A stretch of 64,000 nucleotides of DNA from Xenoacremonium recifei (lineage: Eukaryota > Ascomycota > Sordariomycetes > Hypocreales > Nectriaceae), in NCBI GenBank assembly GCA_012184525.1, contig WOFQ01000001.1, forward strand, positions 1,798,001 to 1,862,000. Direction: 5' to 3'. Positions within the stretch are counted from its first letter, which is position 1; each line of letters begins with the position of its first letter. Below are positions 1 to 11,575 of this stretch, piece after piece. Made by a program: the position numbers and the translations under genes. The notes under the pieces were generated by a model. That model saw only the letters and a program-made list of their open reading frames with translations, searched no databases and was not told where the DNA came from.

Positions 1-1961
1 GAAACTGCGAGAGGCGACGATGCCCCAGTTGATTTCCCTTGGTCTTGCGGTTCTTCCGTGTCCACGTGTGGAGGTGTGTCGTCGGGGGTTGGAAGACGAC
101 CATTATCAGACCGCGAGACAACGCTGACATTGGAGGGTTCTGGTGCCCTCTCGTGCTCCTCCACTTCATGCTCTTCTTCCTCAAGCTCAACCTCTTCATC
201 CAACTGCGGTTCATCCAGAGAAACGCTCTCTCCAATGGCGGCTGTTGGTCGCCTAGGTGTGGCAGCGTCGAGTACGCGCTGAGGAATCTCAGAGAATGAA
301 TCTTCATATGCATTGGAGTCTTCGTCATCTCTCAAAGCTGACATCCTCGACCTTTGGAGCCTGTTGGGAGAGCGTGTGGAAGAACCGACCTCCGCGGCGT
401 GAGATACCTCATCCTCAGTCTGCAATGCTCTGAAACGCAGTACTTCATGTCGCAAGGGAGAGACATTTCCTCGACGTGGGCTCTGGGACCATCGCGGTGA
501 TAAAGTCCGGAGTCGGTTCCTGTTCGGTGAGAGCGCATACGGAGAAGCTATGGCGGATCGCCGGCGCTCAGCAGACGCTGGTGGATTTAGAACGGGCAAA
601 GACGGCTCAGCTGCTTCTGTCATCTCCAGTTGCGACTCCTCTTGCTGATCTTGCTCCTCAGCGCCCTGAGCAGTTCGTGACTGTCGAAGAGACTCCAAAG
701 TGTTGTTGATTATGAGGCTCGTCTCCTCGCCGAAATCATTGTGAGCATCCTCATGGCGACTAGCATCCTGCATACTGCTGCGCAAAGTCTCCTGCAAAGA
801 GGGGATTGAGTCCATAAATATCATGCTGAAATCCTCACCCTGAGCAATTGTGTCGCTTCGAGGTACGCCCGATTGAGGTTCATCAACCGACGACAAGTCA
901 CTTGCAGCCGCCGCCATATAACCAAACCCTTCATTTTCGGAGTCCTCGTTTCCGGTCTGAGGCTCAGCTGGGCCGTGCTCGAGGTGTTGGGGAGACGGTT
1001 CATGTATTGACAGCAGTGACCGGTTTGCGGGTCGAGGTGTAGGTTCATCGTCCAGAGTCGCCATCCAGATATCAGATTCGGCTTCTGAAGGAGCCACCGC
1101 GGGTACACGGTCATTCGTTTCCATGATTATTGATGGGGAGCTCCGAGCATGGATCACGTCAAGAATGACTTCAGGAGGTGCATCCTGACCCTTGGGCTCC
1201 TCAGCCGCTTCACCAACCATTTCTATCAGCTCATGATGCGCAAGAGCCTGGCGTCTCTGCCTAGGTCTCGTCGTAGAAGGAGCTTTCCGCGGTGTTTCGG
1301 TTCCAAGTTCGCTTGATGGTGCAGCACTGCGATTCTTGGGAGGACGGCCCCTTCTCTTCGGAGTTGGTTGTACACTCGATTGTTGTAATATGTCATCCTC
1401 GTCTTCAGTCGGTTTTGTTGTGCGAGCTCGACGCGGTGTCTTCTTGAGTGGTGTTCCTGCTCGTCGCTTCGCGCCAGCTCCTGGCAATGGCGTGCCATTA
1501 GATTTGCGCGGACGACCGCGTCTCCTCGGTGTGACTGGTTCATCTTCGACTGTTTCCTTTAACGGCACTATTGTTGTTGTTGCTCTTTCTCTCCTCCTCA
1601 TCGCGGAGACAGGACTTGATCCCTGGAAGAGTCTCCTTCGCGCGTTACCAATGCCAGCATTGCCTTGCGCGTCCTCGGTCTCGACGGTAACGAGTAATTT
1701 CTGTGGTGATTTGTTGTTGCCGACTTCAAGCTCAAATGTCTGCTTCCTTGGTGAACCTCCGAGCGACATGAATCTGCTCGATCGTTGACTTCGCGTCACT
1801 CGATTTGTCGACGAGGGCACTATCACGTTCGGCCCCGTCTCATCGTTCAGAGGATCCGGCGACGACATCAAATCCGCGTTTGACGTGTCCATGTTCGCGA
1901 TGGGCTGCCAGCGGAGGGAATATGGATCAGACTTCACACCAGAATTGCGGGACGGTGGCAT
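1..1961 (-). CDS. AT-hook DNA-binding protein, C-terminal part beyond the left edge
   Basis: One reading frame is open without interruption from an ATG at 1961 down to base 1, about 653 residues with no stop, so the C-terminus is missing. Two AT-hook cores are visible: RRGRPRK near residues 147-153 and RRGRPPK near 203-209. Both sit in a basic, proline-rich stretch (TPLKKTPRRAR between them). The rest is acidic and low-complexity, with Ser-Pro rich segments around residue 480 and a Glu-rich run close to the edge. AT hooks bind the minor groove of AT-rich DNA, so a nuclear, chromatin-associated role is likely; that is inferred from the motif. The frame is open for about 12 codons above the chosen ATG with no other ATG; a later in-frame ATG (MDTSNADLM) is an alternative start. 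It is divergent from the carrier gene at 2792. No enzymatic domain is seen and no specific orthologue is claimed. Confidence 0.75.
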   Translation of the reverse strand, partial: MPPSRNSGVKSDPYSLRWQPIANMDTSNADLMSSPDPLNDETGPNVIVPSSTNRVTRSQRSSRFMSLGGSPRKQTFELEVGNNKSPQKLLVTVETEDAQGNAGIGNARRRLFQGSSPVSAMRRRERATTTIVPLKETVEDEPVTPRRRGRPRKSNGTPLPGAGAKRRAGTPLKKTPRRARTTKPTEDEDDILQQSSVQPTPKRRGRPPKNRSAAPSSELGTETPRKAPSTTRPRQRRQALAHHELIEMVGEAAEEPKGQDAPPEVILDVIHARSSPSIIMETNDRVPAVAPSEAESDIWMATLDDEPTPRPANRSLLSIHEPSPQHLEHGPAEPQTGNEDSENEGFGYMAAAASDLSSVDEPQSGVPRSDTIAQGEDFSMIFMDSIPSLQETLRSSMQDASRHEDAHNDFGEETSLIINNTLESLRQSRTAQGAEEQDQQEESQLEMTEAAEPSLPVLNPPASAERRRSAIASPYALSPNRNRLRTLSPRWSQSPRRGNVSPLRHEVLRFRALQTEDEVSHAAEVGSSTRSPNRLQRSRMSALRDDEDSNAYEDSFSEIPQRVLDAATPRRPTAAIGESVSLDEPQLDEEVELEEEEHEVEEHERAPEPSNVSVVSRSDNGRLPTPDDTPPHVDTEEPQDQGKSTGASSPLAV

Positions 1962-2791
1962 TGGCGAACGGTACTGATGCAAAATTCGGGGAGCATGGAA
2001 TGCGAGCGGGTGGCGGATCGCATGGCCATCGTGCACTCGGAAGGTCGGGTTTGTTTACTTAGTGCTGGATGGGGGTTAGCTTCCAGGGTCCTCTCGCAAA
2101 ATCACTTTCGCCGGGATCCGGACAGCGACGGGTCTTCTAGAGAGACAGGATGTAAAGGCTCCCATATAAATTCAATGGAAGTCTTCTATAGTTATTATCA
2201 TAAAATGCTTGTCAATTTCCTTCTTTTTCTTCGTTTTCTACATTTTACATCCTTCTTAAATCTAAGCACCTGGACGTTGCAATTATGGTGTTCTAGGGGA
2301 AAATCCTCCAGTTAGTCACGTGAAAAAGCGCCAACAGTGAGAAATTACCATGTCAATGGTATGACTCTATGCGGATGGGTATCTTAACCGGAAATAGCAA
2401 TTCTTCTGCCCCCGAGTGAAGGTCGAGCATGTGCACTGCCGGCAAAGAAACGGCCTTCCCCACAAACCACAGGCAAAGAGGCCAAGGGAAGCGTCACATG
2501 CGGGCGCCATCGGAACAGTGACCTCATCCTAGGCCGTGGAGGGGCGACGCTACCGGCTTATCGAGACATCCCAGTGCCATCGTCGGTCCAGCCCCCGCAA
2601 GCCTCGGCTGTTTGGGCAATTCGTCGATTAGGGATGTCAAGGGCGCATTTGAGATGGTCGCCGCGACTGCTTTATTAGCCCTGGACAGTCGCTGAATGCC
2701 AACAGTCTGGCCTCTAACCTTCCAACGAACGAATCTCCGGCCTGTCCTTGTCTTTCTTGCTCCCCTCCACTACTCCTGTCTGTCGCCCGCC
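1962..2791. other. Intergenic region between divergent genes
   Basis: An 830-base spacer between the start of the AT-hook gene and the start of the peroxisomal carrier gene. It must hold both promoters. It includes an AT-rich stretch around 2160-2290 and a more GC-rich part nearer the carrier. No RNA gene or repeat was recognised. Confidence 0.6.
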
Positions 2792-3862
2792 ATGTCTGCC
2801 CCCAAGGCGCCCATTCCCCAGAACGACAATGTCGCCCATGCCCTCGCCGGCGCCGGAGGAGGTCTCCTCTCCATGGTCCTGACGTATGGCTCCGAATCGC
2901 ATCGCCGTCGCGCACGCGCAATCAATCAGCTAACACGGGCACAGCTACCCCCTCATCACCCTGTCCACCCGCGCCCAGGTCGAGTCGAAGAAGGCCGAGA
3001 GCAAGTTCATCGAGGCTGTCCAGAAGATCGTCGCCCGCGAAGGCATCTCCGGCCTGTACTCGGGCATCAACTCTGCGCTGTTCGGCATCAGCGTCACCAA
3101 CTTCGTCTACTACTACTGGTACGAATGGACCCGTGCCTTCTTCGAGAAGGCCGCAGCCAAGGCCGGTCGCGCGAACAAGAAGCTTACCACGGTCGAGTCG
3201 ATGATCGCGGGCGCCATCGCGGGGTCGGCCACGGTCATTATCACGAACCCCATCTGGGTCGTCAACACCCGCGTCACCACGCGCAAGCAGGACAAGCAGG
3301 CTGATGTCGAGGCCGGCGTCTCAGCGAAGCCCGCCAAGGCCCCGAGCACCATCGCCACGCTGATGTCGCTCCTGAAGAACGAGGGTCCTCAGGCGCTCTT
3401 CGCCGGCGTCATCCCCGCCCTCGTCCTCGTCATCAACCCCATCCTGCAGTACACGCTCTTCGAGCAGATGAAGAACGCCGTCGAGAAGCGCCGCAAGGTG
3501 ACTCCGACTATCGCCTTCTTCCTGGGCGCCATGGGCAAGCTGTTTGCCACTTCGGTGACCTACCCCTACATCACCGTCAAGAGCCAGATGCACGTTGCGA
3601 ACCAGAGCGAGAAGAAGGAGGGCGTGTTCAACGCTCTGTCCCGGGTCGTGCGGGAGGAGGGCTATGCCGGTCTCTACAAGGGTATGTTTATCCCAGTCAA
3701 CCATCCCAGTCCATGTTGCTAACACGAAGCGAAACAGGCATTGGTCCCAAGGTCACCCAGAGCGTTCTCACTGCCGCTCTCCTCTTCGCCTTCAAGGACG
3801 TTCTCTACGAGCAGACTGTGAGACTTCGAATGGCTGGTGCCCGCAAGCGCGTCGCCGCTTAA
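2792..3862 (+). CDS. PMP47: Peroxisomal adenine nucleotide carrier (PMP47/ANT1 type)
   Basis: Three exons, 2792-2883, 2945-3681 and 3738-3862, give 317 residues, the usual length of a mitochondrial carrier family (SLC25) protein. The introns are 61 and 56 nt and both junctions keep frame. Carrier signature sequences appear three times: LTYPLITLSTRAQ near residue 30, ITNPIWVVNTR near 130 and VTYPYITVKSQ near 235. Each is followed by an acidic/glycine stretch such as EGISGLYSG or EEGYAGLYKG. The LTYPL-T-T/S-R-Q start and the NPIWVVNTR second repeat are characteristic of the peroxisomal branch, which exchanges cytosolic ATP for AMP to support fatty-acid activation inside peroxisomes. That substrate assignment comes from the family. 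An in-frame ATG at 2696 could add 32 residues, but the family normally starts close to MSAPKAP, so 2792 is preferred. Confidence 0.88.
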
Positions 3863-4344
3863 ATGCAACCCACCCCGATGTTATGCAGGGGGTGCAGAGA
3901 GGGTTGTTTCTAATGGAAAACATCCTCCGAAATCAAGGGAGCTTCCCAAGAAGCTACCGATAACGTGCTAGATTCATTGGTTGCAAAAAGAATACCCCAT
4001 GCCAAGCTATCACTACAGGCGCGATGGGCCGGCGTTGAAGGGGCGGGACGATTTTGGAACAGCAAAATATGTAGTTTAAGGGAAATCTCTGGGAATAAGG
4101 ATACCTTATGTATGATATCTCATAGGAGGCGTGTGTAGAATCATTACGGGAGATAGTTCCAGCAATTAGGAAATGTTTTTCCTCTGTATTGGATCCCAAT
4201 ACCTCTCTAAAACGGCAGATGCGATATTCCCGTTTGCGCTCAATGTTCATCCATAAAGGCATTATGCGATAAATTTTCTGCTTCCTATATGCTAAGTAAT
4301 AAAAGGGCCTCCTAGTTTCATGGCGCGATTTGCTGCCATGAGTT
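3863..4344. other. Intergenic region between convergent genes
   Basis: A spacer of 482 bases between the stop codons of the carrier gene and NAA35. It will hold both 3' untranslated regions and poly(A) sites. It is AT-richer than the flanking coding DNA. Nothing else was recognised. Confidence 0.6.
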
Positions 4345-6892
4345 TCAAATTGGTATAATCCTCGGCACGATCCACCACTCATGGTAAGACTTATCCGGTG
4401 TCGGTACCTCGGCCCTAATGCTGAGATCACCGCCCTTGTTCCTCCTCTCTAGGGCCTTGCGTACCGCAGAGATTGCAATGCCTGTCAAAATGCATGACTT
4501 GAGACCATTTTTGACAGAAGTCACCCAACGGTCATGGGACCCAACAGAGAACGCTTCCTCAGCCGGGAGTTTGCTGAGGACTTCATAGCCTTTCTTGGCA
4601 CCTGCCAAGGCCCTGTCAGCATATTCTAAGATATCTGGCGTGGAGACTTCTGGTTGTGTCGTTCCCTCCGTGTATTCGTTGAAGGTTGGGAGAGTTGGGA
4701 GTCCAATCGGCGCAAAAGGTTTCATCCGAAGATCGTAGCGCATCTCGTCGTTGCTATAAGGACGAGCGGGTGCCTTCACCAGCTCGAGCCGTGCAAGGAC
4801 AGTGTAGAGGCAAGAGAGTGCATCCGAGAGCTCCCATGTTACTGCTGAATCCAAGAGGGAAAGACGGACAAATGCCAGTGACCTCTCCAACTGTCGGTCA
4901 ACCGAGGGGTTTCTGACTCCCCGGCATTCTTCCACTCTTCGTAAGATAAACGATTTGATCCGCTCTGTGTGTTGGACCCTCCACTTTGCGAGGTAGTTGA
5001 GGTACCAGTACATGCCAGCAAGTTCGTCGTTTTGATACACCTCGAGTTCAAACCCCAACTGGACTATCCATTCCATTTGTCGCAACTTGTACAGATACGT
5101 CCAGGAGGAAAGCGGGAGTGAATACTGCTCCATCTGACTGCCATCGACTGGAGAGACTTGCATTAAGGGGCGTTCCTTAGCCTTGACCTGTATTATTTGG
5201 TCAATCTCTTCAGCATCGACTTGGAGGTTCTCCCAATCACGAATGATATGGCAAAGCGTCCTTCGCACACGGCAGCGATTCTGACAGAAAGTTCTTAAGA
5301 CGTCTAAGAATGGTTGCGCAGCTCGTTGTCTGAATAGTTCGGTTTGCTGAGCCATAACGAATCTTGGATCTTGAATGACTTCGATCTCGTCGTTCGCTCG
5401 GTCCAAGTACGTGCTTGCGGGAAGCGAAACGATCGAGATATCATCGTCAAGAAGCTGGCGGATGCTCATCGATCCAAGAATTTCCATGGCATCGAACAAG
5501 AATGTTTGTAAAAGAGTCCGCACGTATACAAGAGGCTGAGGTTTCTTGGCCTGGAACGTACATACGAACGTCTGTACGGCATTAGCAGTTAAAAACCTTA
5601 GAGAACGAACCTACGCACCTGAAGACATTGAGCGTCGGTGTAATTAAGTACGTCGATTAGTTCCGATCCGTCCTTGAATAAGCGCAGCAGGTGACCGTAA
5701 GCAGCATCAAATCCCAACTGCACTATTGGTCTCGGCGGCATGGTGCTTGCAAGGTTTCTTTGTAGTTTGACACTGAAGGCTTCCTCGACAGGTTTGCCGA
5801 GTGAGTGAGAGGTTTTAATGGCAGGCAAAATAGCGAGCCCCAATTGCCATGGTTGTCGTGCGAGCTCTGGCTCTCGCACATACTGAGGGCATTCGTTAGC
5901 ATCCAGAAAGATCGATCTTAGCTCAAGCCGCTTGTCAATGGCGTCCACAAGTTCGTCGTGGATGACGCCACGTAATGAACTGAGTTGACTTCTGGCCTCG
6001 ATAATGGCGTTTCGAATGTCTGCAGTTGCGACATTTGCTAGAAGAGTACGGTTGTACGTATTGGACACAAAGTCTTCCTCCTGTAGCCGCAGTTGAGCAA
6101 ATGTTATGTGCATGATTTGGAGAGAAATATACATACTTCATAGAAGTGCTCTGACTTGATCCGCTCGTTCACATAACCGCAGCTCTTCAGCATTCCAAGG
6201 CAATAAGCACGAAGCGCCTCTAAGAGAGGTTCTTCGTGAGACGTATCCAAGTGATGCCGAACAAAGCGGGCTTCTTGTATACTCCTTGGGTTTGGCATGA
6301 CAAGTGACTCAACGTACACGCTGGTGAACAACGTCTGCGAGAGAGGGTATCCCAAATGCCAGGCCATCTACGTAAAGTGAGCCAACGATGATCTCGCCAT
6401 TAGGTTCCAGCTTACCTCGTGGCCAATCAACTGGTCCATTATACCGAGTACTTGCTCGGGGAGGAGGGACTTGGAAACATCATAGGTTTCCTCCAAATCG
6501 TCCTCAGACTGGACACAGCCACTGTCCATCTTGGGATCCATAATCTAAATTTCTTCTTAGCAAAACGCTTTCAGCAGTCCCTCACATGCATACCTCCAGA
6601 GCTGCAACAGACTCGAACAAAGTGAAAAATCCATCCTTGACGAGCTCGCCGGGTGACAAGGCTGTGAATGTCAGTCAGGTACTCTCAAGGCACATCACCA
6701 CTCTGAATACTCACTTTTGACAGCCTCAGAGAACTTTTCCGTGATATCGACAGCTACGATTCCTTCGCTCCTGATATTGGGCGGAGGGGGGTGCGTCTGG
6801 CCGCCTCCCTGTCCAAGCGACAGTCTCGCGATTTCTACCCCTCCAGTGTCAATCTCGTCGTCAACATTGAAGATCTCCAAATGACCCACCAT
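4345..6892 (-). CDS. NAA35: NatC N-terminal acetyltransferase auxiliary subunit (Mak10/NAA35)
   Basis: Six exons (6892-6715, 6661-6594, 6544-6416, 6367-6137, 6080-5619, 5571-4345) give 764 residues; all phases agree. NAA35 is the large scaffold of NatC, which with the catalytic NAA30 and with NAA38 acetylates proteins starting Met-Leu/Ile/Phe/Trp on the ribosome. Diagnostic Mak10 sequence is spread over exons 2-4: LSPGELVKDGFFTLFESVAA, then EIMDPKMDSGC, then GIMDQLIGHEMAWHLGYPL. A late conserved stretch reads GFELEVYQNDELAGMYWYL. The ATG at 6892 was chosen because it is the first in frame; an ATG at 6922 opens a different frame that closes after 19 codons. The sequence just before the chosen ATG (ttttcag) resembles a splice acceptor, so an extra 5' exon cannot be excluded. 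The ATP15 gene lies upstream on the same strand. Confidence 0.93.
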
Positions 6893-7555
6893 CTGAAAAC
6901 CCGACACCGAAGTCGGCCATGACGAATGTTATTAGCGAGAGGTCGATCGCGGCATCCAGAGAGAAATTCCAGGTTGGTGAAGTTGTGAAGGAGTGAAGAT
7001 GGAGTCTGGACAGATGAGAAGATGACAGTCTAGAGCTTGTCTTGGTCAGGCAGTGCCACCGGGGGAGCCGCTATACCAGCATCAGGCGATATCAGGACGA
7101 CATCATGATGAAATTTTGCAAAACGAAGACATGAAGTTGGGATTAAATAGAAGTTGCTCTAAATCAGAGTATAATGGTGAAGAAAAGTGTGCGTGATGCT
7201 GTTATATGCTGCAAGGCTGCGCCCAGGCATCGAAAAGTGTATTTATTGCCTGGTTCGGCAGGAGCCGGATAGTGGCAGGTTTGTACTTTGTACCCCCAAA
7301 ACCACAGCATTTACAACCTGGAGTTCACTCTGCCTCACGGTTTCAACACAACGCACTCGTAAGTATTTCAGTTCAATTGAGGTCGCTCATGATTGACTGA
7401 TTGATTTGTTGTAGCAATCGGTTATGATACAGTGGCACTGGGTGCATGCTGCCGGCTACCTCCAGCATTCACGCGCTCGATCCCCTCGACGCAATCGACC
7501 CTTTATTCATTCCAAGCCCGTTCTTTTCGCCCATAACGCTCGTCAAGTCTTTCCC
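6893..7555. other. Intergenic region upstream of NAA35
   Basis: A 663-base spacer between the 3' end of ATP15 and the start of NAA35, both on the minus strand. It should hold the NAA35 promoter and the ATP15 3' UTR. Short open frames here (7187-7396 and overlapping ones) look non-coding. No RNA gene was recognised. Confidence 0.55.
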
Positions 7556-7937
7556 TTACTGGGCGCTCTCGGCCATGGCAGCGGCGTTGGCGTTGGCAAG
7601 GTTCTTAGGCTCGCCCTGCTTGCCGTTCTGTTGAGGTATTAAGCGTCAGTATTTCCACGGGCTAGCTCAGCTCAGCACTCGAGATCGCGTACCTCCCACT
7701 TGGCGAATCGAAGGTCCATGTCGCCTCGTCGCTCGGCGGCAATTCGCTTGTCCTCCTTCAGGCTTCGGCGGACGACACGGGCGGCAACGGCCAGGTATCG
7801 GTTGTAACTGTTCGGATGCCCTCGTTAGCTCTCAATGTCGATGCGCGCGGTCGCGATCGACGGCCAATTGCCGGTTCGCAGATAGGGGGAGGTCAATTGA
7901 CGTACGTCAAGCCAGCGGCCTTCCACGCAGCAGTCAT
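7556..7937 (-). CDS. ATP15: Mitochondrial F1F0 ATP synthase epsilon subunit
   Basis: Three exons (7937-7906, 7807-7693, 7627-7556) separated by introns of 98 and 65 nt encode only 72 residues. The N-terminus MTAAWKAAGLTYNRYL is the hallmark of the mitochondrial epsilon subunit (Atp15), a small protein of the F1 central stalk that binds gamma and delta. It continues with AARVVRRSLKEDKR and then LRFAKWENGKQGEPK, both typical of filamentous fungal orthologues. No cleavable presequence is evident, as is usual for this subunit. The ATG lies 400 bases from the divergent LtrA-like gene. The first intron splits the codon of Thr11, which fits the conserved start and supports the model. Confidence 0.92.
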
Positions 7938-8336
7938 TTTGGCGGTGTTGGAGGATTGATTGGTGATGGAGGAGCTTTCAGTGGTGATGCTGTCTGGATC
8001 CGAATCTTTGCTTTGCTCCGAATTACCGGCGGCGGTAGAACCCGTTTTGGCGCCTCAGGCACCAATAAAATCAAGCCGAGCTGCATATCACGTGACAGCT
8101 CTGGCCGCATCAAAGGAGGCGGCCAATGATCGGCAATCATATCTCGCAGGAGCCAATTACAGCGATATCAACTTACAAGGGGCTGATGCAGGCAGTAAGA
8201 CCAGCAGTAAATTCGTAGAAAAACGCCCGTTGGGCTGAGTGAGAGCCTGAAGTCGCCAAGCTCAATCCTAAATGCATCATGTCTCCCTGACCGCATCTCA
8301 TCGTCCCTACCGTTCAATCACCTTGTGGCTCAGAGC
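7938..8336. other. Bidirectional promoter region ATP15 / LtrA-like gene
   Basis: A 399-base spacer between divergent start codons. Just upstream of the LtrA-like start lie a four-codon uORF (ATG at 8279, stop ending at 8290) and an out-of-frame ATG at 8272 whose frame overlaps the main coding sequence. A CCAAT-type sequence (ggccaatgat) is present near 8121. Regulatory function is inferred only. Confidence 0.45.
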
Positions 8337-10453
8337 ATGTCCTCAGCGAGTGTCGGGAGGCGACGCCGCCCCCAAGAATTTGTTCTGCCGAGCGGGAAAA
8401 AAGTGATAGTGTCTCTCCCGGAGGATCTTGAGACTCTGCGCCAGAAGTACAACAATCGAGAGGTCCAAGTCGAGATTGTCGTCCACGGCTCAGCAGAGCA
8501 CAGCAACTATCTCAAAGAGACGCGAGATCACCACGAGAATCGGCGGCAAAGCCTCCGCCAGCGCCATGGCCCGGCTTTTGATGAATGGGAAGATGTGCAA
8601 TATCAGCTCAACGCCGTGAACGCTGAGCTGGAGAAGCTGTCTTATTCCACTACCGGTCTTCATTCCAACTTCAATAGGTTCGGATATGGCGCTGAGCTGC
8701 GGACCTACGACGAACATGAGGAGATGACCAGCCCAATCGCCACTCCAGGAACTACCACGCCCGACGCTGCGTCGATGAAATCGGCATGGGATGAAGGCCG
8801 GATAGGAGAAACAACGAAGCTATTCAAGAAACCGATTATCAAGCAGTGGTTTCATAAGGGCTTGCTCTGGCGCGCATCCGAGCAGACAGAAGTCATGGCG
8901 ATTGAGCTTTTCTTTGATCTGCTCTACGGTAAGATATACATCAATTTATTCCGGCGAAACTTGGTATCTAATTATCCGCAGTCGGTATCATCCATATCAA
9001 CGGCGAGCATGTTTCAGAGGAAGCGAACGGCCATGAACTCCTCCGATTCGCCATCACCTTCATCATGTCCTGGAAGATCTGGTCAGATATCACCGGGCTT
9101 CTCAGCTGGTTTGAGTCCGACGACGTGTGGACCAGACTTCAGATTCTGTTCGAGATTGCATGTCTCCTAGGGTGTGTTGCGAAAAGCTGTTAACAACTCA
9201 CAAGCAATGGACTAAATATTGTTCAGGTTCACTACCAATACCACATACGCCTTTGACGACAACCCAGAGCACAACACGTACACAATGCTCGTGTCCTTCT
9301 ACTTGGCTGCCCGGTTCAGGAGCGCAATCCATTATATCACGGCGTGCTTCCTGCTTCCCATGGTCCGAGGCGTCATGATCTGCCACATCATAAACATCCT
9401 GATTCCCTCTGCGCTGTGGATTGCGAGCATTCACGTTGAGATGCCGGATCGCCTGGGACTCATCTGGGTAGCCCTTGTCCTTGACATGTGGGGGCAGGTG
9501 GCAATCGTTGGTCTTTTCCGCTACGGCAGGTCTCATGGCGATACCACCAGACTTGGGAGATTCGTGCAGTGGTTCTTTGAGTTCTACCCAGCCATGAATA
9601 TCGAGCACCGTGTTGAACGGACCAACGCCTTCGTCTCCCTAGTGTTGGGATACTCAGTCGTCGGTGTCATGTTCCAGAGCTACGGTGGCTATACCGTTAA
9701 TGCGTTCTTGGGGAAGTCTGTGCTTGGTCTTGTGCAAGCCTTCATCTTCAACTGGATATACTTTGACATTGACGGCCGGAATATCAACTTGCATGCCATT
9801 CGGCGCTCTGTTAACTCAGGTAGGTGGCTACAATAATGAATCCCTCAACTTTGCTAATAATTGTAGCCTCTGTATGGCAATTTGCCCATCTTCCCTTCAT
9901 TATGGGCTACATTCTAGCCTCGGCTGCTTTGTCAAAACTTGTGCTAGCCACCGACGTAGCCAGCGCGAACCCCGAAAACTTGACAGAGACATATCGCGAG
10001 AATGCTGAAGACCATATCTCCAACGGCATTCGGTTCTTCTACTGTCACGGTTTAGCCATTGCCATGATGTCCATGGGCTTCATATCTTGGTCCCACGACC
10101 ATCGCAAGCCTGCGACACTCCGTTGGAGCAAACACACTCGCTTGTCGAACCGTTTTGCCGTCTGCCTTGTGATGTTTCTCCTACCTTTAGCGAATAAGTT
10201 GAGTTCTTTGAGCCTCATCTCCATAACACTCGGTCTTTCTCTATGGGTTCTCGTCGTGGAGCTCTTTGGCAAATCTTGTCGCGACGATCCTTTCATAGGG
10301 GAGAAGGGGATGGTGCGGTACTCGTGCAAGTGCAGCAAACGAGATCTTGAGAAAGTCAACTCGTCGGATAACCCTGTCCCTGACAGGCGTAGCGCTGAGG
10401 TTTTGCAGTTGAGCAATCAGGAAAAGACTGCAGTGATAGATGTTCAGGAGTAG
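8337..10453 (+). CDS. LtrA-like multi-pass membrane protein
   Basis: Four exons (8337-8928, 8982-9171, 9227-9819, 9867-10453), with introns of 53, 55 and 47 nt, give 653 residues. After a hydrophilic N-terminus of about 185 residues comes RASEQTEVMAIELFFDLLYV, the conserved entry of the low temperature requirement A (LtrA) family. It is followed by about ten hydrophobic segments, for example GLVQAFIFNWIYFDIDGR and QFAHLPFIMGYILASAALSK. The C-terminal 60 residues are hydrophilic. LtrA was named from a Listeria mutant that fails to grow in the cold; its biochemical role is unknown, and fungal members are common but uncharacterised. I therefore call only family and topology. The upstream GTG at 8325 is in frame but the ATG at 8337 is the normal start. 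It converges with the gene ending at 10634. Confidence 0.83.
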
Positions 10454-10633
10454 CATAGTCTATTCAGAAACTGCAATTGCGTCGCATCAATGTTTTGAAT
10501 ACCGATATAAACTAAAGTTCGCATATTCGTTATCTAGTCCCAGATACGGAATAATAAATATCAGGATACTGAAACGAGTTCAACAGGCCTCCTCTTCTCT
10601 CCAACCTACTCATATCCACGATCTTCAGTCCCC

Positions 10634-11575
10634 TCAGGAGCCACCGGAAGCTCCAGCAACAATTGCAATTGTCTGATGCATTCTCCTCCTATCAATTTCC
10701 TTCTTCAGCATCGTGATGCAGCTGGCCACAATAAGTACCTCCGCTTCCACGGCCTCCTCCTTTTCCCACTCGCGTAAATCCAGCATCAGCCGGCCTCCAT
10801 TACCTGCCGTGCATCGCTTCGTGCCCTCAGTCCGTGTCTCATCATTGCGCACCAAATGCGCGACCCTGTGTCGGTGTTTCCCTTGTTTCCCACCTTCAAT
10901 AGCCACAGACGCGATCCTGTCCATCACCAGTAGATTGTCGGCCGCTGCAGCCTTCCTCTCGGCGCGAGAGGCATATCGCCATTCGAAAGTGCCCAGAGGG
11001 GTACGCATATTGGTCGAGCGGGTGAGGGCACCTTTGGAGTTGACAGGGATTTCTTCACTACGACCGTATGTGGGTGATGTTGGATCGGTACTGCCGAAGA
11101 GCTTGATCTTGGGCGGCTTGCCAGGGCCGAAGCGGTAAGCAGTTGCAGCCAGGGGCGTCTGCTGAGGGTCGTCGGCCTTCACAAGGATGCAATTGCCAGA
11201 GCCTCTAGTCTGGCGTATCGAGACATACTCTGGGTTTATATCCTGCTGCTCTCCAGCACTGTCGACATTGAAGATGTAAATAGGGTCTGGGCGAGGAGGT
11301 ATAGGAAGGGCAATGAGAGGGTGACCCTTCGTCTCGATTTGGAGCTGCTTGGTGGGATGGAAGCTCTGAGCGTTCGCAGAGGATGACCCAGCCTGCTCCA
11401 GTACGGTATCGTATTGAGGAAGAGAGGTTTGCGAAGAGGAGGGTGTTATCGTGTTGAGCTCGTACGTCGCCGAGAGCGTCGCATCTTCGTACTCGGGAGG
11501 GAGGGTGGAAGTGCCAGAAGATCGACGAACCTGAAGATGGGACTTGGCTGGTATAGTTTCGATTTGGGACGTCAT
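10634..11575 (-). CDS. Conserved hypothetical protein, possible tubby/LURP-like fold
   Basis: An intronless frame of 313 residues that starts with a good ATG and shows natural amino-acid composition. The first 90 residues are Ser/Thr/Pro/Gln rich, with the short motif LPPEYEDA (residues 25-32) that resembles a PPxY WW-domain ligand, and SLPQYDT further on. A compact domain follows from about residue 90 (PIPPRPDPIYIFNVD) through IRQTRGSGNCILVKADD, KIKLFG and GTFEWRYASRAERKA. The beta-rich pattern and the FEWRYASR stretch recall a tubby C-terminal-like or LURP-like barrel found in many fungal hypothetical proteins; this is a weak inference. No signal peptide or membrane helix. Only 180 bases separate its stop from that of the LtrA-like gene. 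A TATA-like run (about 11579-11590) lies just upstream of its ATG. Confidence 0.6.
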   Translation of the reverse strand: MTSQIETIPAKSHLQVRRSSGTSTLPPEYEDATLSATYELNTITPSSSQTSLPQYDTVLEQAGSSSANAQSFHPTKQLQIETKGHPLIALPIPPRPDPIYIFNVDSAGEQQDINPEYVSIRQTRGSGNCILVKADDPQQTPLAATAYRFGPGKPPKIKLFGSTDPTSPTYGRSEEIPVNSKGALTRSTNMRTPLGTFEWRYASRAERKAAAADNLLVMDRIASVAIEGGKQGKHRHRVAHLVRNDETRTEGTKRCTAGNGGRLMLDLREWEKEEAVEAEVLIVASCITMLKKEIDRRRMHQTIAIVAGASGGS

